Assembly (NCBI GenBank): GCA_015069605.1
Contig: SVII01000001.1
Location: 72,359-136,358 of the forward strand
Direction of reading: 5' to 3'
DNA: 64,000 bases
Origin: Clostridiales bacterium
Lineage (GTDB): Bacteria; Bacillota; Clostridia; Christensenellales; Borkfalkiaceae
The number at the start of each line of letters is the position of its first letter. The stretch's first letter is position 1. The translations under genes were made by a program, and so were the position numbers. Below, piece by piece: positions 8,754-17,558 of this stretch. The notes under the pieces are model-generated. The model made no database searches and was not told the origin of the DNA. It was given only the letters and a program-made list of their open reading frames with translations.

Positions 8754-9815
8754 TTACAATAATGCCTCGATTGTCGCAAACATCTGCTCAGGCGGGTTGA
8801 CAATCGGCGGTTGCGTCCATTCCGTCAACAGTCCTAAAAACATTCCTAAAATGATACTTCCTGCGATCATCACCCAGTATTTCCAAGAAAAACCGAACTT
8901 ATTTCGATACACGATTGTCACCACGATTGCCGCTACGATAATCAAAATGTAATCAAGCAACGCGCCGTACGTATTCGTACCCATAATCAATGCCGTGTAC
9001 AAAGGAATCAGCAATTTATACCCAAACCAAGTGTCGGAAATTTGTTCCGCGTTTTCACCCTTTTCAAAGCGGAGCAGATAAAACAACAGCGCGTACGCCG
9101 CTACCCCAAAAACGGGTGGCACAACAAACATCCAAGCGTTCCATTGTGGACTGTCGTCCATATTGCGAATGAGATATTCCATAAACCGACCGAAATTTGA
9201 AATCGGGCCAAACGTCATAAAACTTTCACTAACATAAAAAGAAATACTCTGATGAATCACCATTTCAATATATGCAAGCCCCAACACACCGATAAAGGCG
9301 TACCCGATCATAAATACGATCCCGTCCCAAATACGGTTCGCACGAGTATAGACGAACGCATTGACGCCAAACAGCAACACCGCATACACGACAAGCCCGA
9401 AATATGCAGGCACGTACCAACCCATATCGTAAGGGTTATTCGGCCGAACAAGCAACGCTAAAAATCCCGTCCAATACGCAATCGTAAACGGCGCAAGAAT
9501 TAAAAACAAGCCTACCAGGGTCTTGATGAAATACAATTTCTCCTTTCGCAACGGCAAGGAATAGTAAGCATCCACCCCCCGTTTATTCATCTTAAACGAA
9601 TAGGTAAAAAGGGGTACGATAAAGGTCAACAAAATGAGTTCCGTCACCAAAAACATTAAGTTGGGTGAATAAACGATTTCACGATATTCGTATTCATACT
9701 CCCAAGTCATCGTCAGTGTGGATACGTTGGCAACGTAGGGAATGGCAATAATCCCCGTCAGCAATACAAATAGCCACAAATTCTTTTTTAATTCGTATTT
9801 GAGATATTTGATCAT
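8754..9815 (-). CDS. ABC-2-type transporter permease
   Basis: A 353-residue membrane protein with about eight hydrophobic spans and a large extracytoplasmic segment after the first span. It should be the channel partner of the ATPase encoded just upstream, with which it overlaps by 4 bp (ATGA). The arrangement GntR-ATPase-permease matches the YtrA-type export systems that respond to envelope stress or peptide antibiotics in Bacillota. The MNKRGVDAYYSLPLRKEKLYFIK stretch resembles the cytoplasmic loop of lantibiotic/bacitracin-type permeases. Substrate unknown; the role in envelope stress is inferred from context. Confidence 0.8.
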   Translation of the reverse strand: MIKYLKYELKKNLWLFVLLTGIIAIPYVANVSTLTMTWEYEYEYREIVYSPNLMFLVTELILLTFIVPLFTYSFKMNKRGVDAYYSLPLRKEKLYFIKTLVGLFLILAPFTIAYWTGFLALLVRPNNPYDMGWYVPAYFGLVVYAVLLFGVNAFVYTRANRIWDGIVFMIGYAFIGVLGLAYIEMVIHQSISFYVSESFMTFGPISNFGRFMEYLIRNMDDSPQWNAWMFVVPPVFGVAAYALLFYLLRFEKGENAEQISDTWFGYKLLIPLYTALIMGTNTYGALLDYILIIVAAIVVTIVYRNKFGFSWKYWVMIAGSIILGMFLGLLTEWTQPPIVNPPEQMFATIEALL

Positions 9816-10693
9816 TGTAAATACCCCCTTGATTCCACTTCCCCGATAAACAGCTCTTCAAAATCCACTTCAATTTCTTCCACGAACAAAGGATTTTTCT
9901 CCCAAATCGCTTTTTCTAATTCTCCTGAATCTCCTTTGGCGATCAAACGCACCACTTTTCCTGTTTTGGTGAACGACATACAAGGGAAAGAAAAATCTTC
10001 CGCCGTAATCTCCGCATCAAACGCCGCTTGGAATTTATGCAATTTTGCCAAATCGTTTTCCAAATCCCCCGAACAAGTGATATCACCGTGATCCAAAATC
10101 CCGTAACTGTCGCACACGTCCTCTAATTCACGCAAAGAATGGCTTGAAATAATCACCGTCGTGCCCTTTTCTTCCACAAGCTCGACAAGTCCTTTCTTAA
10201 ACACCATACGAGCCAAGGGATCCAGCCCGTCAAACGCTTCGTCTAAAAGCAAATATTTCGGTGCGATTGCAAGCGCAAGCGCTACGAACACCTGCCGTTT
10301 CATGCCCTTGGAAAAATTGCGAATGGGCGCTTTTGCATTGAGTTTAAATTTATCTAAATAGGTGGCAAACACCTTTTCGTCGAAATTATACGCCGCTTGG
10401 TACATTTGCGCTAACGCATTCGCGGACACGTTAAAGGTATAAAACGGATCGTCGGGCAGGAAAAACATCTGCCGTTTTGCCTTCTCATTTTCATATACGT
10501 CCTCGCCGTCAACGCATACCTGCCCCCCTTCTCCGCGCAAAACCCCCGAAATCAAACGAAGCAGCGTGGACTTACCCGCGCCATTAATCCCTACAAGTCC
10601 AAATACCGTTCCGTCGGGGATCGTCAAATTGACTTCTTTTAATACCTCTTTTTTATCTTCGTAACTTTTCGTTAGATTTTTTATCTCAATCAT
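9812..10693 (-). CDS. ABC transporter ATP-binding protein
   Basis: A 293-residue ATPase with all the motifs of an ABC nucleotide-binding domain: Walker A GINGAGKST at about residue 36, the signature NFSKGMKRQ (non-canonical but typical of YtrB-like ATPases), Walker B YLLLDEAFDGLD, and the H-loop ISSHS. A C-terminal 80-residue extension follows, as in ABC exporters of this class. It is translationally coupled to GntR upstream and the permease downstream (4-bp overlaps both sides). A full-strength copy of the dispersed repeat is in frame here (encoding GGQVCVDG) at 10509-10531, where it coincides with the usual GxVxVDG strand of ABC ATPases. Confidence 0.92.
   Translation of the reverse strand: MIEIKNLTKSYEDKKEVLKEVNLTIPDGTVFGLVGINGAGKSTLLRLISGVLRGEGGQVCVDGEDVYENEKAKRQMFFLPDDPFYTFNVSANALAQMYQAAYNFDEKVFATYLDKFKLNAKAPIRNFSKGMKRQVFVALALAIAPKYLLLDEAFDGLDPLARMVFKKGLVELVEEKGTTVIISSHSLRELEDVCDSYGILDHGDITCSGDLENDLAKLHKFQAAFDAEITAEDFSFPCMSFTKTGKVVRLIAKGDSGELEKAIWEKNPLFVEEIEVDFEELFIGEVESRGYLQ
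10509..10531 (-). repeat. dispersed repeat copy (in ABC ATPase)
   Basis: Minus strand GAAGGGGGGCAGGTATGCGT followed by TGA; in frame as GGQVCVD. Confidence 0.7.
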
Positions 10694-11055
10694 ATGTTCT
10701 CTCCGTCCTTTTCCGCTTCACCGTACACGCAAGCCAACGCCTTACATATCGCCTCTTTAGAAATTCCTAATTCTTTCCAAAGCCCCATCGTGCGTATTAC
10801 TTCTTCCGCGCAGTCTGTCTTCTCCGCTTGCCCATTTGCAACGTACGCGCCCTTTTTTGGCTGCACTGCAATCAAGCCTTCCTCTTCCAATGTTGCGTAC
10901 GCTTTCGCTACCGTATTTGGATTGACTTTTCTCTCCACTGCATACGAGCGCCCCGACGGCAATTTATCCCCAGGCAGCAACGCGCCGACCGCTATCAATT
11001 CCTTAAATTCGGCTACGATATTTTCATATACGTTCGCCTTTCCGTTCAACCGCAT
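10690..11055 (-). CDS. GntR-family transcriptional regulator, YtrA type
   Basis: A 121-residue regulator. Residues 10-75 are a winged helix with the GntR signature GDKLPSGRSYAVERKVNPNTVAKAYATLEEEGL. The C-terminal tail is only about 45 residues, too short for a FadR- or HutC-type ligand domain, which places it in the YtrA subfamily. These usually repress their own ABC operon. The ATG at 11055 has AGGAGAG upstream, and the promoter overlaps a tandem 9-bp repeat that could be its operator. First gene of the operon. Confidence 0.9.
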   Translation of the reverse strand: MRLNGKANVYENIVAEFKELIAVGALLPGDKLPSGRSYAVERKVNPNTVAKAYATLEEEGLIAVQPKKGAYVANGQAEKTDCAEEVIRTMGLWKELGISKEAICKALACVYGEAEKDGENI

Positions 11056-11070
11056 TTCGCTCTCCTAAAA

Positions 11071-11088
11071 CTGTATTATCTGTATTAT
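11071..11088. promoter_or_regulatory. tandem 9-bp direct repeat, candidate GntR operator
   Basis: CTGTATTAT occurs twice back to back (11071-11079 and 11080-11088) and overlaps the -10 box of the gntR promoter. Position fits an autorepressor site. YtrA operators are usually inverted repeats, so this assignment is inference. Confidence 0.4.
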
Positions 11089-11112
11089 AACACGATAGAT
11101 AGGACTTGTCAA
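11084..11112 (-). promoter_or_regulatory. promoter of GntR/ABC operon
   Basis: Consensus TTGACA, 17-bp spacer, TATAAT on the minus strand, about 30 bp before the gntR start. Confidence 0.85.
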
Positions 11113-11130
11113 TAGTTTTTTAGAAAAAAC

Positions 11131-11167
11131 AAAAAAACGGCGAAACGTTTTTCACGCACCGCCGTTT
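11131..11167 (-). terminator. intrinsic terminator after thioredoxin-fold lipoprotein gene
   Basis: Minus-strand stem AAACGGCG/CGCCGTTT with a long loop followed by a run of T, 17 bp past the stop. Confidence 0.8.
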
Positions 11168-11184
11168 ATCTATTCATTTTTATA

Positions 11185-12378
11185 TTAGAGCAAAGGCGAG
11201 ATGATACCATCCAGCATTTCGTAAGAAAGACCCCCCAAGCCAAAATACACGACATTCCCTTCTTGATCGATAATCGCCGTTGCGGGAATGGCGTCTGCAA
11301 AACCAAACAATTTATACAAATCCGTTTCATTCGTGCCGTAGTGCGCAAACGTCAACGAATAATCCGCAAAGCCGATTTTATAACCATCGTCATTCAGCCA
11401 ATTAGCGATTTGTTTCGCTGTTTTTTCTGTTTCTTTATTGATTGCAAGCATCACTACGTCGTCTTTGTGTTCGGATTGGAACTTGTCAAACGCAGGCAAT
11501 TCGTTAAGGCAAGGCCCGCACCATGTCGCCCAGAAATTGACCACCACAACTTTACCGCGCTGTTCCTTGATATCAAACGTAGCGCCGTCCGTGCTGTAAT
11601 ATCTATTCTTGCATTTAAGGGTGTTTACCGTGAAATCGGGACATTGTTTCGGTTGCATTAAGGAATCGATAACGCCGTTCAACACGTGCGAATACATAAT
11701 GTATTTTTGAGAATACACGATTTCGCCTTCCGTATTGACGATTACCGTTGACGAGAAGTGCTCCCCTTCAAAATCAAATTTTCCCCACAAATCCTCCGCC
11801 AAATCGCCTTGTGCAAAGTACATATCATAGCCGTTCCAACCCGAAGCAGGCGCGCTTTCATTCAACCATGCGCAAAGTTCTTCTGACGTTTTATCCAAGT
11901 TGATATTCAGCACCACTACGTCTTCTTTGTGTTTTTCTTTAAGGCTGTTAAACAAAGGAATTTCCGGGGTGAAGCCTTGGGGTATCAACTGCATTTCTTC
12001 CGTAGCAATCCTCGTTGTCCAAAAATGAATGACGACTATTTTGCCAAGCTGTTTGGTTATCTCAAACGTTTCCCCATCCATCGAAAATCCATCATTTTCA
12101 TTTTTCAAAAGCTGCACGGAAAAATCAGGGCAAGGTTTTCTTGTCACCACCACTTCTTCTTTTTCGTCCGTCGAAGAAGACGTTTCTTCCGTTGACGAGG
12201 TTTCTTCCAATGAAGAACTTTCTTCTACCAAAGAACTTTCTTCACTTATGCTACTGTTTTGGCTTTGCGGCGTAGCGTTGTCCTCATTTTTATCCTTACA
12301 CGCCGCCAACGCCGCACCACTGCAAAGCAACGTCATTGCCATCGTCGCCGCCGTTATTTTTTTAAGAATTTCTTTCAT
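11185..12378 (-). CDS. lipoprotein with two TlpA-like thioredoxin domains, first one lacking CxxC
   Basis: A 397-residue lipoprotein. The signal ends in the lipobox ALAAC (Cys at about 26), followed by a Ser/Glu-rich linker to about residue 75. Two TlpA/ResA-like domains follow. The second (about 245-397) has FWATWCGPCLNELPAF with an intact WCGPC redox site and the cis-Pro region AIPATAII. The first (about 80-235) aligns to it (CPDFSVQLLK, QLGKIVVIHFWTT) but reads WTTRIATEE where CxxC should be, so it should be redox-dead. I choose the second ATG (12378): AAAGGAG is 8 bases from it but only 2 from the first. Monocistronic, with its own promoter and terminator. A role as an extracytoplasmic thiol reductase is inferred. 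Confidence 0.85.
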   Translation of the reverse strand: MKEILKKITAATMAMTLLCSGAALAACKDKNEDNATPQSQNSSISEESSLVEESSSLEETSSTEETSSSTDEKEEVVVTRKPCPDFSVQLLKNENDGFSMDGETFEITKQLGKIVVIHFWTTRIATEEMQLIPQGFTPEIPLFNSLKEKHKEDVVVLNINLDKTSEELCAWLNESAPASGWNGYDMYFAQGDLAEDLWGKFDFEGEHFSSTVIVNTEGEIVYSQKYIMYSHVLNGVIDSLMQPKQCPDFTVNTLKCKNRYYSTDGATFDIKEQRGKVVVVNFWATWCGPCLNELPAFDKFQSEHKDDVVMLAINKETEKTAKQIANWLNDDGYKIGFADYSLTFAHYGTNETDLYKLFGFADAIPATAIIDQEGNVVYFGLGGLSYEMLDGIISPLL

Positions 12379-12425
12379 ACGCATAACTCCTTTTGCTCGT
12401 TTTTATTTATTTTTTATTTACGTTC

Positions 12426-12455
12426 ATTATAGCATGAAAAAACGAATATTGTCAA
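12426..12455 (-). promoter_or_regulatory. promoter for thioredoxin-fold lipoprotein
   Basis: TTGACA, 18-bp spacer, TATAAT with an extended TGC on the minus strand, about 45 bp before the start. Confidence 0.8.
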
Positions 12456-12498
12456 GTATGCGCGCGTGTTTTCTTTTTTGTAAAAAACTGACGTATTT

Positions 12499-15141
12499 TT
12501 ACTTTTCAACTCGACCATGGTATGCCCGAAGATACATTTCTTTTATCTCCGACACCAAGGGATAGCGAGGGTTTGCGCCCGTGCATTGATCGTCGAACGC
12601 ATCACGGCTCATTTTGTCAAGCGAATCCAAAAACTCTTGTTCCGTCACGTGTGAGCCAAGCGCATCTTTGATCGTTTTGGGGATTTCCAACACAGTTTGC
12701 AACTCCTCGATTTTTTGGATTAAGTTTTCTAAAGATTGCGCATCCGTTTCCCCTGCGCAACCGATGAGTTTCGCTACTTTCGCATACCGCGCCAAACAAT
12801 CGGGATAGGCATACTGCGGAAACGTGCCCATCTTTTCAGGCGAGGGCGCAGCGTTAAATCTCATCACTTCCACAAGCAACAACGAATTCGCCATCCCATG
12901 CGGCAAATGCCATCTTGCGCCCAGCTTATGCGCCATAGAATGACACACTCCCAAAAATGCGTTTGCAAAAGCCATGCCCGACATGGTGGCAGCGTTTGCG
13001 ACCTTTTCTCTTGCGACAATGTCCTCCCTACCTTTTGTAAATGCGGCAGGCAGGTATGCGATCAACAGAGAAATTGCCTCGTACGCAAGCCCGTTTGTAA
13101 AGTCGGACGCAAGCAGGGACGCCACCGCTTCCATCGCGTGCGACAACGCATCAAACCCTGCGTACGCCGTCAATTTTTTAGGAATATCCATCATTAAATC
13201 AACGTCGCAAATCGCCATCGTCGGCATCAATTCATAATCGGCAAGCGGATACTTTTCCCCCGTGCCCTCGTCAGTGATAACGGCAAACGGCGTCACTTCA
13301 CTGCCCGTCCCTGCCGTTGTAGGAACAGCAATAAAAATCGATTTTTTACCCATTTTCGGGAAACCGTACACTCGTTTTCTAATATCCATAAAGCGCATAG
13401 CAAGATCGGCAAAATCCACGTTTGGATGTTCATACAGCACCCACATCACCTTCGCCGCGTCCATCGGTGAACCGCCGCCCACGGCAATAATCACGTCGGG
13501 GGAAAATTCCTTCATCCTTTCCGCGCCCATCTTCGCGCAAGCCAACGTCGGATCGGGCGTTACATCGAAAAATTCTGTATGCGCAATCCCCTGCGCATCT
13601 AAACTTTTCATAATCTCATCCAACATACCATGGTCGTATAAATATTGATCGGTGACGATAAAAGCGCGCTTTCGATCGTACCCATCCCTGCCCATTTCTT
13701 TCAAAGCCGTATCCAAACACCCACGTTTAAAATACACTTTTTCAGGCGCACGAAACCAAAGCATATTCTCTCGCCGCTCCGCCACCGTTTTCACGTTGAT
13801 AAGTTCTTTGATCCCCACGTTTTCGCAAACGCTGTTGCCGCCCCACGAACCGCATCCAAGCGTCAGCGACGGCGTTAAACGGAAATTGTACAAATCTCCA
13901 ATCCCACCTTGTGCCGCGGGTGTATTTACTAAAATACGGCAAGTTTTCATTTTTTCATAAAATTTCGACAGCCGTTCAAACGCTTTATCCGAATCAATAT
14001 AAATCGCTGCCGTATGCCCAAACCCGCCGCCACGCACTAACTCGTCCGCTTTTTCTAACGCGTCGCCAAAATCCGTCGCTCTATACATCGTCAATACGGG
14101 AGACAATTTTTCTTTGGCAAATTCCTCCTCTTGTTCGTTGGAAGACTCCGCTTCTACGACTAAAATTTTACATTCGTCGCGTACCTGTATGCCACAAAGC
14201 TCTGCAATCCGTTTTGCTTTTTGTCCAACGACCTTAGAATTTAACACGCCGTTTTCAAACATTACACCGCGCAATTTTTCCTTTTCGTCTGCCGTTAAAA
14301 ACTGACAGTTTAACGCCTGCAATTCCTTTTTAAAAGCATCGTAAACATCCCGCAAAACAACCACCGATTGCTCGGATGCGCATATCATCCCGTTGTCAAA
14401 CGTTTTGGAATGCACAATAGATGCCGCCGCCAAACGCAAATCGCAGGACACGTCGATTACGGCAGGCGTATTCCCCGCCCCCACACCGATTGCAGGCTTT
14501 CCCGAAGAATACGCCGCACGCACCATTTGCGGTCCACCCGTAGCCAAAATGATATCCGATTCTTTCATAAGCTCGGCTGACAGCGCAACGCTGGGTTCTT
14601 CAATCCAGCCGATAATGCCTTTGGGCGCCCCTGCTTTTTCCGCCGCTTCTAATACAATCCGCGCCGCTTCGATTGTGCAGCGTTTCGCGCGCGGATGCGG
14701 CGATAAAATCAACCCATTCCGCGTCTTTAAACAAATTAAGGCTTTAAAAATAGCCGTCGAAGTAGGATTCGTGGTCGGTATCACCGCCGCCGCAACCCCA
14801 ATCGATTCGGCTATCCTTGTGTAACCGCCCGCCTCGTCGCGTTCGATCACACCGCAAGTTTTCTCATGCTTATATCGGTTGTAAATATACTCGGCGGCGT
14901 AATGATTTTTCAGCACTTTGTCCTCAAAAACGCCCATACCCGTTTCTTCTACTGCCATCTCCGCTAGAATAATCCGAGCGCTGTTTGCCGCCGTTGCCGC
15001 CGCCTTAAAAATCTCGTCCACCGTTTCCTGCGAATAGGTAGAAAATTCCACTTGCGCGGCTCGCACTTGTTTTAAAATTTCTTTCAATTCTTTCGCGCCC
15101 TTATCCTCGCGCGATTGCATCATCGTAACGTTTTTTGTCAT
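12499..15141 (-). CDS. adhE: bifunctional acetaldehyde-CoA/alcohol dehydrogenase
   Basis: AdhE reduces acetyl-CoA to acetaldehyde and then to ethanol with two NADH, regenerating NAD during fermentation. The N-terminal half is the CoA-acylating aldehyde dehydrogenase with the nucleophile in NGMICASEQ (about residue 250). The C-terminal half is an iron-dependent alcohol dehydrogenase with GGGSPMDAAK, VPTTAGTGSE and the metal region DALSHAMEA...CHSMAHKLG...HLPHG. The start at 15141 has AAGGAGG upstream; the ORF track's 35 extra codons overlap rex. The 880-residue length is normal. It follows rex by 61 bp on the same strand, so it is likely NADH-responsive through Rex. A plus-oriented, slightly degenerate dispersed repeat lies at 13045-13066. 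Confidence 0.96.
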   Translation of the reverse strand: MTKNVTMMQSREDKGAKELKEILKQVRAAQVEFSTYSQETVDEIFKAAATAANSARIILAEMAVEETGMGVFEDKVLKNHYAAEYIYNRYKHEKTCGVIERDEAGGYTRIAESIGVAAAVIPTTNPTSTAIFKALICLKTRNGLILSPHPRAKRCTIEAARIVLEAAEKAGAPKGIIGWIEEPSVALSAELMKESDIILATGGPQMVRAAYSSGKPAIGVGAGNTPAVIDVSCDLRLAAASIVHSKTFDNGMICASEQSVVVLRDVYDAFKKELQALNCQFLTADEKEKLRGVMFENGVLNSKVVGQKAKRIAELCGIQVRDECKILVVEAESSNEQEEEFAKEKLSPVLTMYRATDFGDALEKADELVRGGGFGHTAAIYIDSDKAFERLSKFYEKMKTCRILVNTPAAQGGIGDLYNFRLTPSLTLGCGSWGGNSVCENVGIKELINVKTVAERRENMLWFRAPEKVYFKRGCLDTALKEMGRDGYDRKRAFIVTDQYLYDHGMLDEIMKSLDAQGIAHTEFFDVTPDPTLACAKMGAERMKEFSPDVIIAVGGGSPMDAAKVMWVLYEHPNVDFADLAMRFMDIRKRVYGFPKMGKKSIFIAVPTTAGTGSEVTPFAVITDEGTGEKYPLADYELMPTMAICDVDLMMDIPKKLTAYAGFDALSHAMEAVASLLASDFTNGLAYEAISLLIAYLPAAFTKGREDIVAREKVANAATMSGMAFANAFLGVCHSMAHKLGARWHLPHGMANSLLLVEVMRFNAAPSPEKMGTFPQYAYPDCLARYAKVAKLIGCAGETDAQSLENLIQKIEELQTVLEIPKTIKDALGSHVTEQEFLDSLDKMSRDAFDDQCTGANPRYPLVSEIKEMYLRAYHGRVEK
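13045..13066 (+). repeat. dispersed repeat copy, plus oriented (in adhE)
   Basis: GGCAGGCAGGTATGCGATCA: identical through GGTATGCG, then diverges. Antisense to adhE. Confidence 0.5.
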
Positions 15142-15202
15142 ACCCCTCCTTGTACGGTCGCGCCCACCGCAAACCGCAGCAAGAAAATACGACGCGCCGT
15201 TG

Positions 15203-15844
15203 TTACGAATCGCCCGTGTTGTAAATCTTTCCCGCAAGCATCGCAAGCGACGCCGCCAAATCCTCCGTTTTTAAGACAACTTCTTTAGGAGCGCGAAGAG
15301 GTGCAGGCGCAAAATTCCAAATCGCTTTGATTCCCGCCGCTACCATTTTATTTAAAACGCCTTGCGCAGCCGCTTTGGGTACAGTGATAATCCCGATACG
15401 GATTTTGTGCTCAATGACAAATTTTTCCATATGTGAAATGGGTAAAATTTCCTTCCCCGACACCTTATGGCCAATCAACTCATCCGAAATATCAAACGCC
15501 GCAACGATATTTAAGCCATTGCTTTTGAACCCTTCATAGCCCAAAAACGCTCGTCCCAGGCCGCCTGCGCCGACAATGATTGCGTCCGATAAATTGTCGT
15601 ATCCTAAAAACTTTTCAATGTCAACAATCAAACGGCTGATGGCAAACCCCAACCGCGGCCGACCTGCTTCGGAGGACACCAGAGCGAGATCTTTACGCAC
15701 TAGCACCGACGATACAGAAATATTTTGTGCAATAACCGTCGAAGAAATGTATTCCGCGCCCTTAGAACTTTCTTCCTGTAAAAAATGTAGATACAGCGGC
15801 ATTCTCGCCAACGTCGCTTTGGAAATCTCTTTTGTATCCATCAT
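15203..15844 (-). CDS. rex: redox-sensing transcriptional repressor Rex
   Basis: Rex represses fermentation and respiration genes until NADH rises and releases it from DNA. The protein has 213 residues, normal for the family. The N-terminal winged helix carries ISKATLARMPLYLHFL and VLVRKDLA. The Rossmann fold carries VGAGGLGRAFLGYEGF (about residues 92-107), and the domain-swapped C-terminal helix is present. AGGGAG precedes the ATG. It heads the rex-adhE unit. I could not find a clean TTGTTAAN4TTAACAA operator at its own promoter; only a shorter TTTGT/ACAAA inverted pair lies between promoter and start. Confidence 0.96.
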   Translation of the reverse strand: MMDTKEISKATLARMPLYLHFLQEESSKGAEYISSTVIAQNISVSSVLVRKDLALVSSEAGRPRLGFAISRLIVDIEKFLGYDNLSDAIIVGAGGLGRAFLGYEGFKSNGLNIVAAFDISDELIGHKVSGKEILPISHMEKFVIEHKIRIGIITVPKAAAQGVLNKMVAAGIKAIWNFAPAPLRAPKEVVLKTEDLAASLAMLAGKIYNTGDS

Positions 15845-15878
15845 AATCTCCCTTTACGTTTGTTTTCTTACAAAGAAT

Positions 15879-15907
15879 ATTATACACTCTTTTATCGATA
15901 AAATCAA
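15879..15907 (-). promoter_or_regulatory. promoter for rex-adhE
   Basis: TTGATT, 17-bp spacer, TATAAT on the minus strand, about 35 bp upstream of the rex start. Confidence 0.75.
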
Positions 15908-15926
15908 GCGATTATAGAAAAATGTT

Positions 15927-15960
15927 TAAAAAAAAGAAAACGCTTGTAAAAACGTTCTCT
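15927..15960 (-). terminator. intrinsic terminator of TM1266/ABC operon
   Basis: Minus-strand stem AGAGAACG/CGTTTTCT (one G-U pair) with a ten-base loop and an eight-T tail, about 90 bp after the ATPase stop. The 205-bp gap between this ATPase and rex holds this terminator and the rex promoter; nothing else is evident. Confidence 0.75.
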
Positions 15961-16049
15961 TTTACACTTGCACAACTTTGCATTTTTACATAAATACATA
16001 AGAACAAAACCGCATACGTAATATAAAATTTCCGTTCCCCGAAAATCGT

Positions 16050-16733
16050 TTAACGTGTTTTAGAAATTTCCTCACCTAAAAGCGCCGACAATATTTGTGT
16101 TTTTTCGACGCTGTCTTTTCCATATTGTCGTGGCAATTCTTCGTTTGGTAAACGAATATCCAAAGCAATTTCCCCCTTTTTTAACACCACAACTCGATGT
16201 CCCAACATCAAAGCTTCTTCTACGTCATGCGTTACAAACACCGCCGCCCTAGGTTTTTCTTCCCACATTTTTGCAAATACACTCGCAAGCCGCAATTTCA
16301 GCGCCGTATCCAACGACGAAAACGGCTCGTCTAATAACAACAGGGGTGCATCCGATAAGAAAGCGCGCGCAATCGACACTCTTTGTTTCTCACCGCCCGA
16401 CAATTCGATCGGACGTTTTTTACGGAGCGGAAACAGCTCTGTTTTTTGTAATATTTCTTGAATATCCTCACTCTTACCCCCCGCGTAAGCTAAATTTTGT
16501 TCTATGGTAAGGTTAGGCAACAAACGAGGTTCTTGAAAAATATACCCCACGTTTTGTGGAGGGTTTTCTATACTTCCGTCATAGGAAATTAAGCCCGCCA
16601 AAGCGTTTAATAATGTTGTTTTTCCACCTCCCGATTCCCCTAAAATACATAAAATTTCTTTATCGAAAATTTCGAGAGTTAAATTCTCGAATACTGTTTG
16701 CGCGCCATAGGCCTTGGATATATTCAGTTTCAT
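16050..16733 (-). CDS. ABC importer ATP-binding protein, NitT/TauT type
   Basis: A 227-residue ATPase with Walker A GESGGGKTT (about 32-40), Q-loop IFQEPRLLPNLT, signature ELSGGEKQR, Walker B LLLLDEPFSSLD and the H-loop VFVTHDVEEAL. The Q-loop and H-loop sequences are those of nitrate/taurine/thiamine-precursor importers. It overlaps the permease gene by 4 bp and is last in the operon TM1266-binding protein-permease-ATPase. Substrate cannot be read from the sequence. Confidence 0.92.
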   Translation of the reverse strand: MKLNISKAYGAQTVFENLTLEIFDKEILCILGESGGGKTTLLNALAGLISYDGSIENPPQNVGYIFQEPRLLPNLTIEQNLAYAGGKSEDIQEILQKTELFPLRKKRPIELSGGEKQRVSIARAFLSDAPLLLLDEPFSSLDTALKLRLASVFAKMWEEKPRAAVFVTHDVEEALMLGHRVVVLKKGEIALDIRLPNEELPRQYGKDSVEKTQILSALLGEEISKTR

Positions 16734-17527
16734 TTCACCCTCCTTTCGACAAATTCCGCTAAAATATTACCTGCCGTTTCCAAAATTAAGCCAACAAAAA
16801 AGGTGATACTAACGAGTGCAAACAACGTCGGCATTTCTAAAAACAGTCGGGCGTCCTGCATTAATCCACCCAAACTTTTATACGTACTTGCCAACACTTC
16901 CGCCGATACAACCAATTTCAAGGAAAACGCCAACGCCGCCGCCGACTCCCGCATGGCATACGGAGCAGCGGACGGAAGATACAAAGACAAAATTCGACGT
17001 TTTAAAGGCACGTTATATACACGACTCATTTTAATCAAATCTTTGTCCACTTGACAAAGCGCCGCTAAAAAACCTGCGTACAGCATCGGGAATAAGGATA
17101 AAAATGCCACAATCACGGGCGCAACGCCTGCGCCGGAAATCACCAAGATAATCAATAGTACAGCCAGCACGGGTAAAGATCGAAGCGCGGACAGCATAGG
17201 CGACAAAATTCGACCAAACCAAGGCACCGTGTACGCGATTACCGCAAAAAATGCCGCCGAAACAAAGGAGAGCGTAAACGCCAAAAACACTCTGCCCAAC
17301 GTATGCAAAAACCCCATCCAAAACTCGCCGTCTATAAGCAAGCCCCCCAACTGGTTCAAACAATCGGAAAGCGCGGGGACGAGCAACTCGTTCCCGACGA
17401 CAACGTATGCAATCAGCCACAGCGTCGCCATCCCAAACAATGCCGCTGCCGTTTCTCCTAATCGCCGCAATAGTATTTTCCACGTTGTTTCCCGTGTCTT
17501 GTTTAACGTTTTCGCGTTTTTCGACAT
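16730..17527 (-). CDS. ABC importer permease, NitT/TauT type
   Basis: A 265-residue permease with about six membrane spans. The BPD_transp_1 EAA-type loop is recognisable in YNVPLKRRILSLYLPSAAPYAMRESAAALAFSLKLVVSAE, typical of the SsuC/TauC/ThiX class. It lies 31 bp downstream of the binding-protein gene and overlaps the ATPase gene by 4 bp. It should form a homodimeric channel in the inner membrane with the neighbouring ATPase. Confidence 0.9.
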   Translation of the reverse strand: MSKNAKTLNKTRETTWKILLRRLGETAAALFGMATLWLIAYVVVGNELLVPALSDCLNQLGGLLIDGEFWMGFLHTLGRVFLAFTLSFVSAAFFAVIAYTVPWFGRILSPMLSALRSLPVLAVLLIILVISGAGVAPVIVAFLSLFPMLYAGFLAALCQVDKDLIKMSRVYNVPLKRRILSLYLPSAAPYAMRESAAALAFSLKLVVSAEVLASTYKSLGGLMQDARLFLEMPTLFALVSITFFVGLILETAGNILAEFVERRVK

Positions 17528-17558
17528 AATTTCTTTTCCTGTTTTTTCGACTTTTTTC

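Noticed and set aside
15845-15878. Rex operator at the rex promoter
   Set aside because: Only TTTGT/ACAAA with a 6-base spacer is present; the consensus TTGTTAA-N4-TTAACAA spacing is not met.
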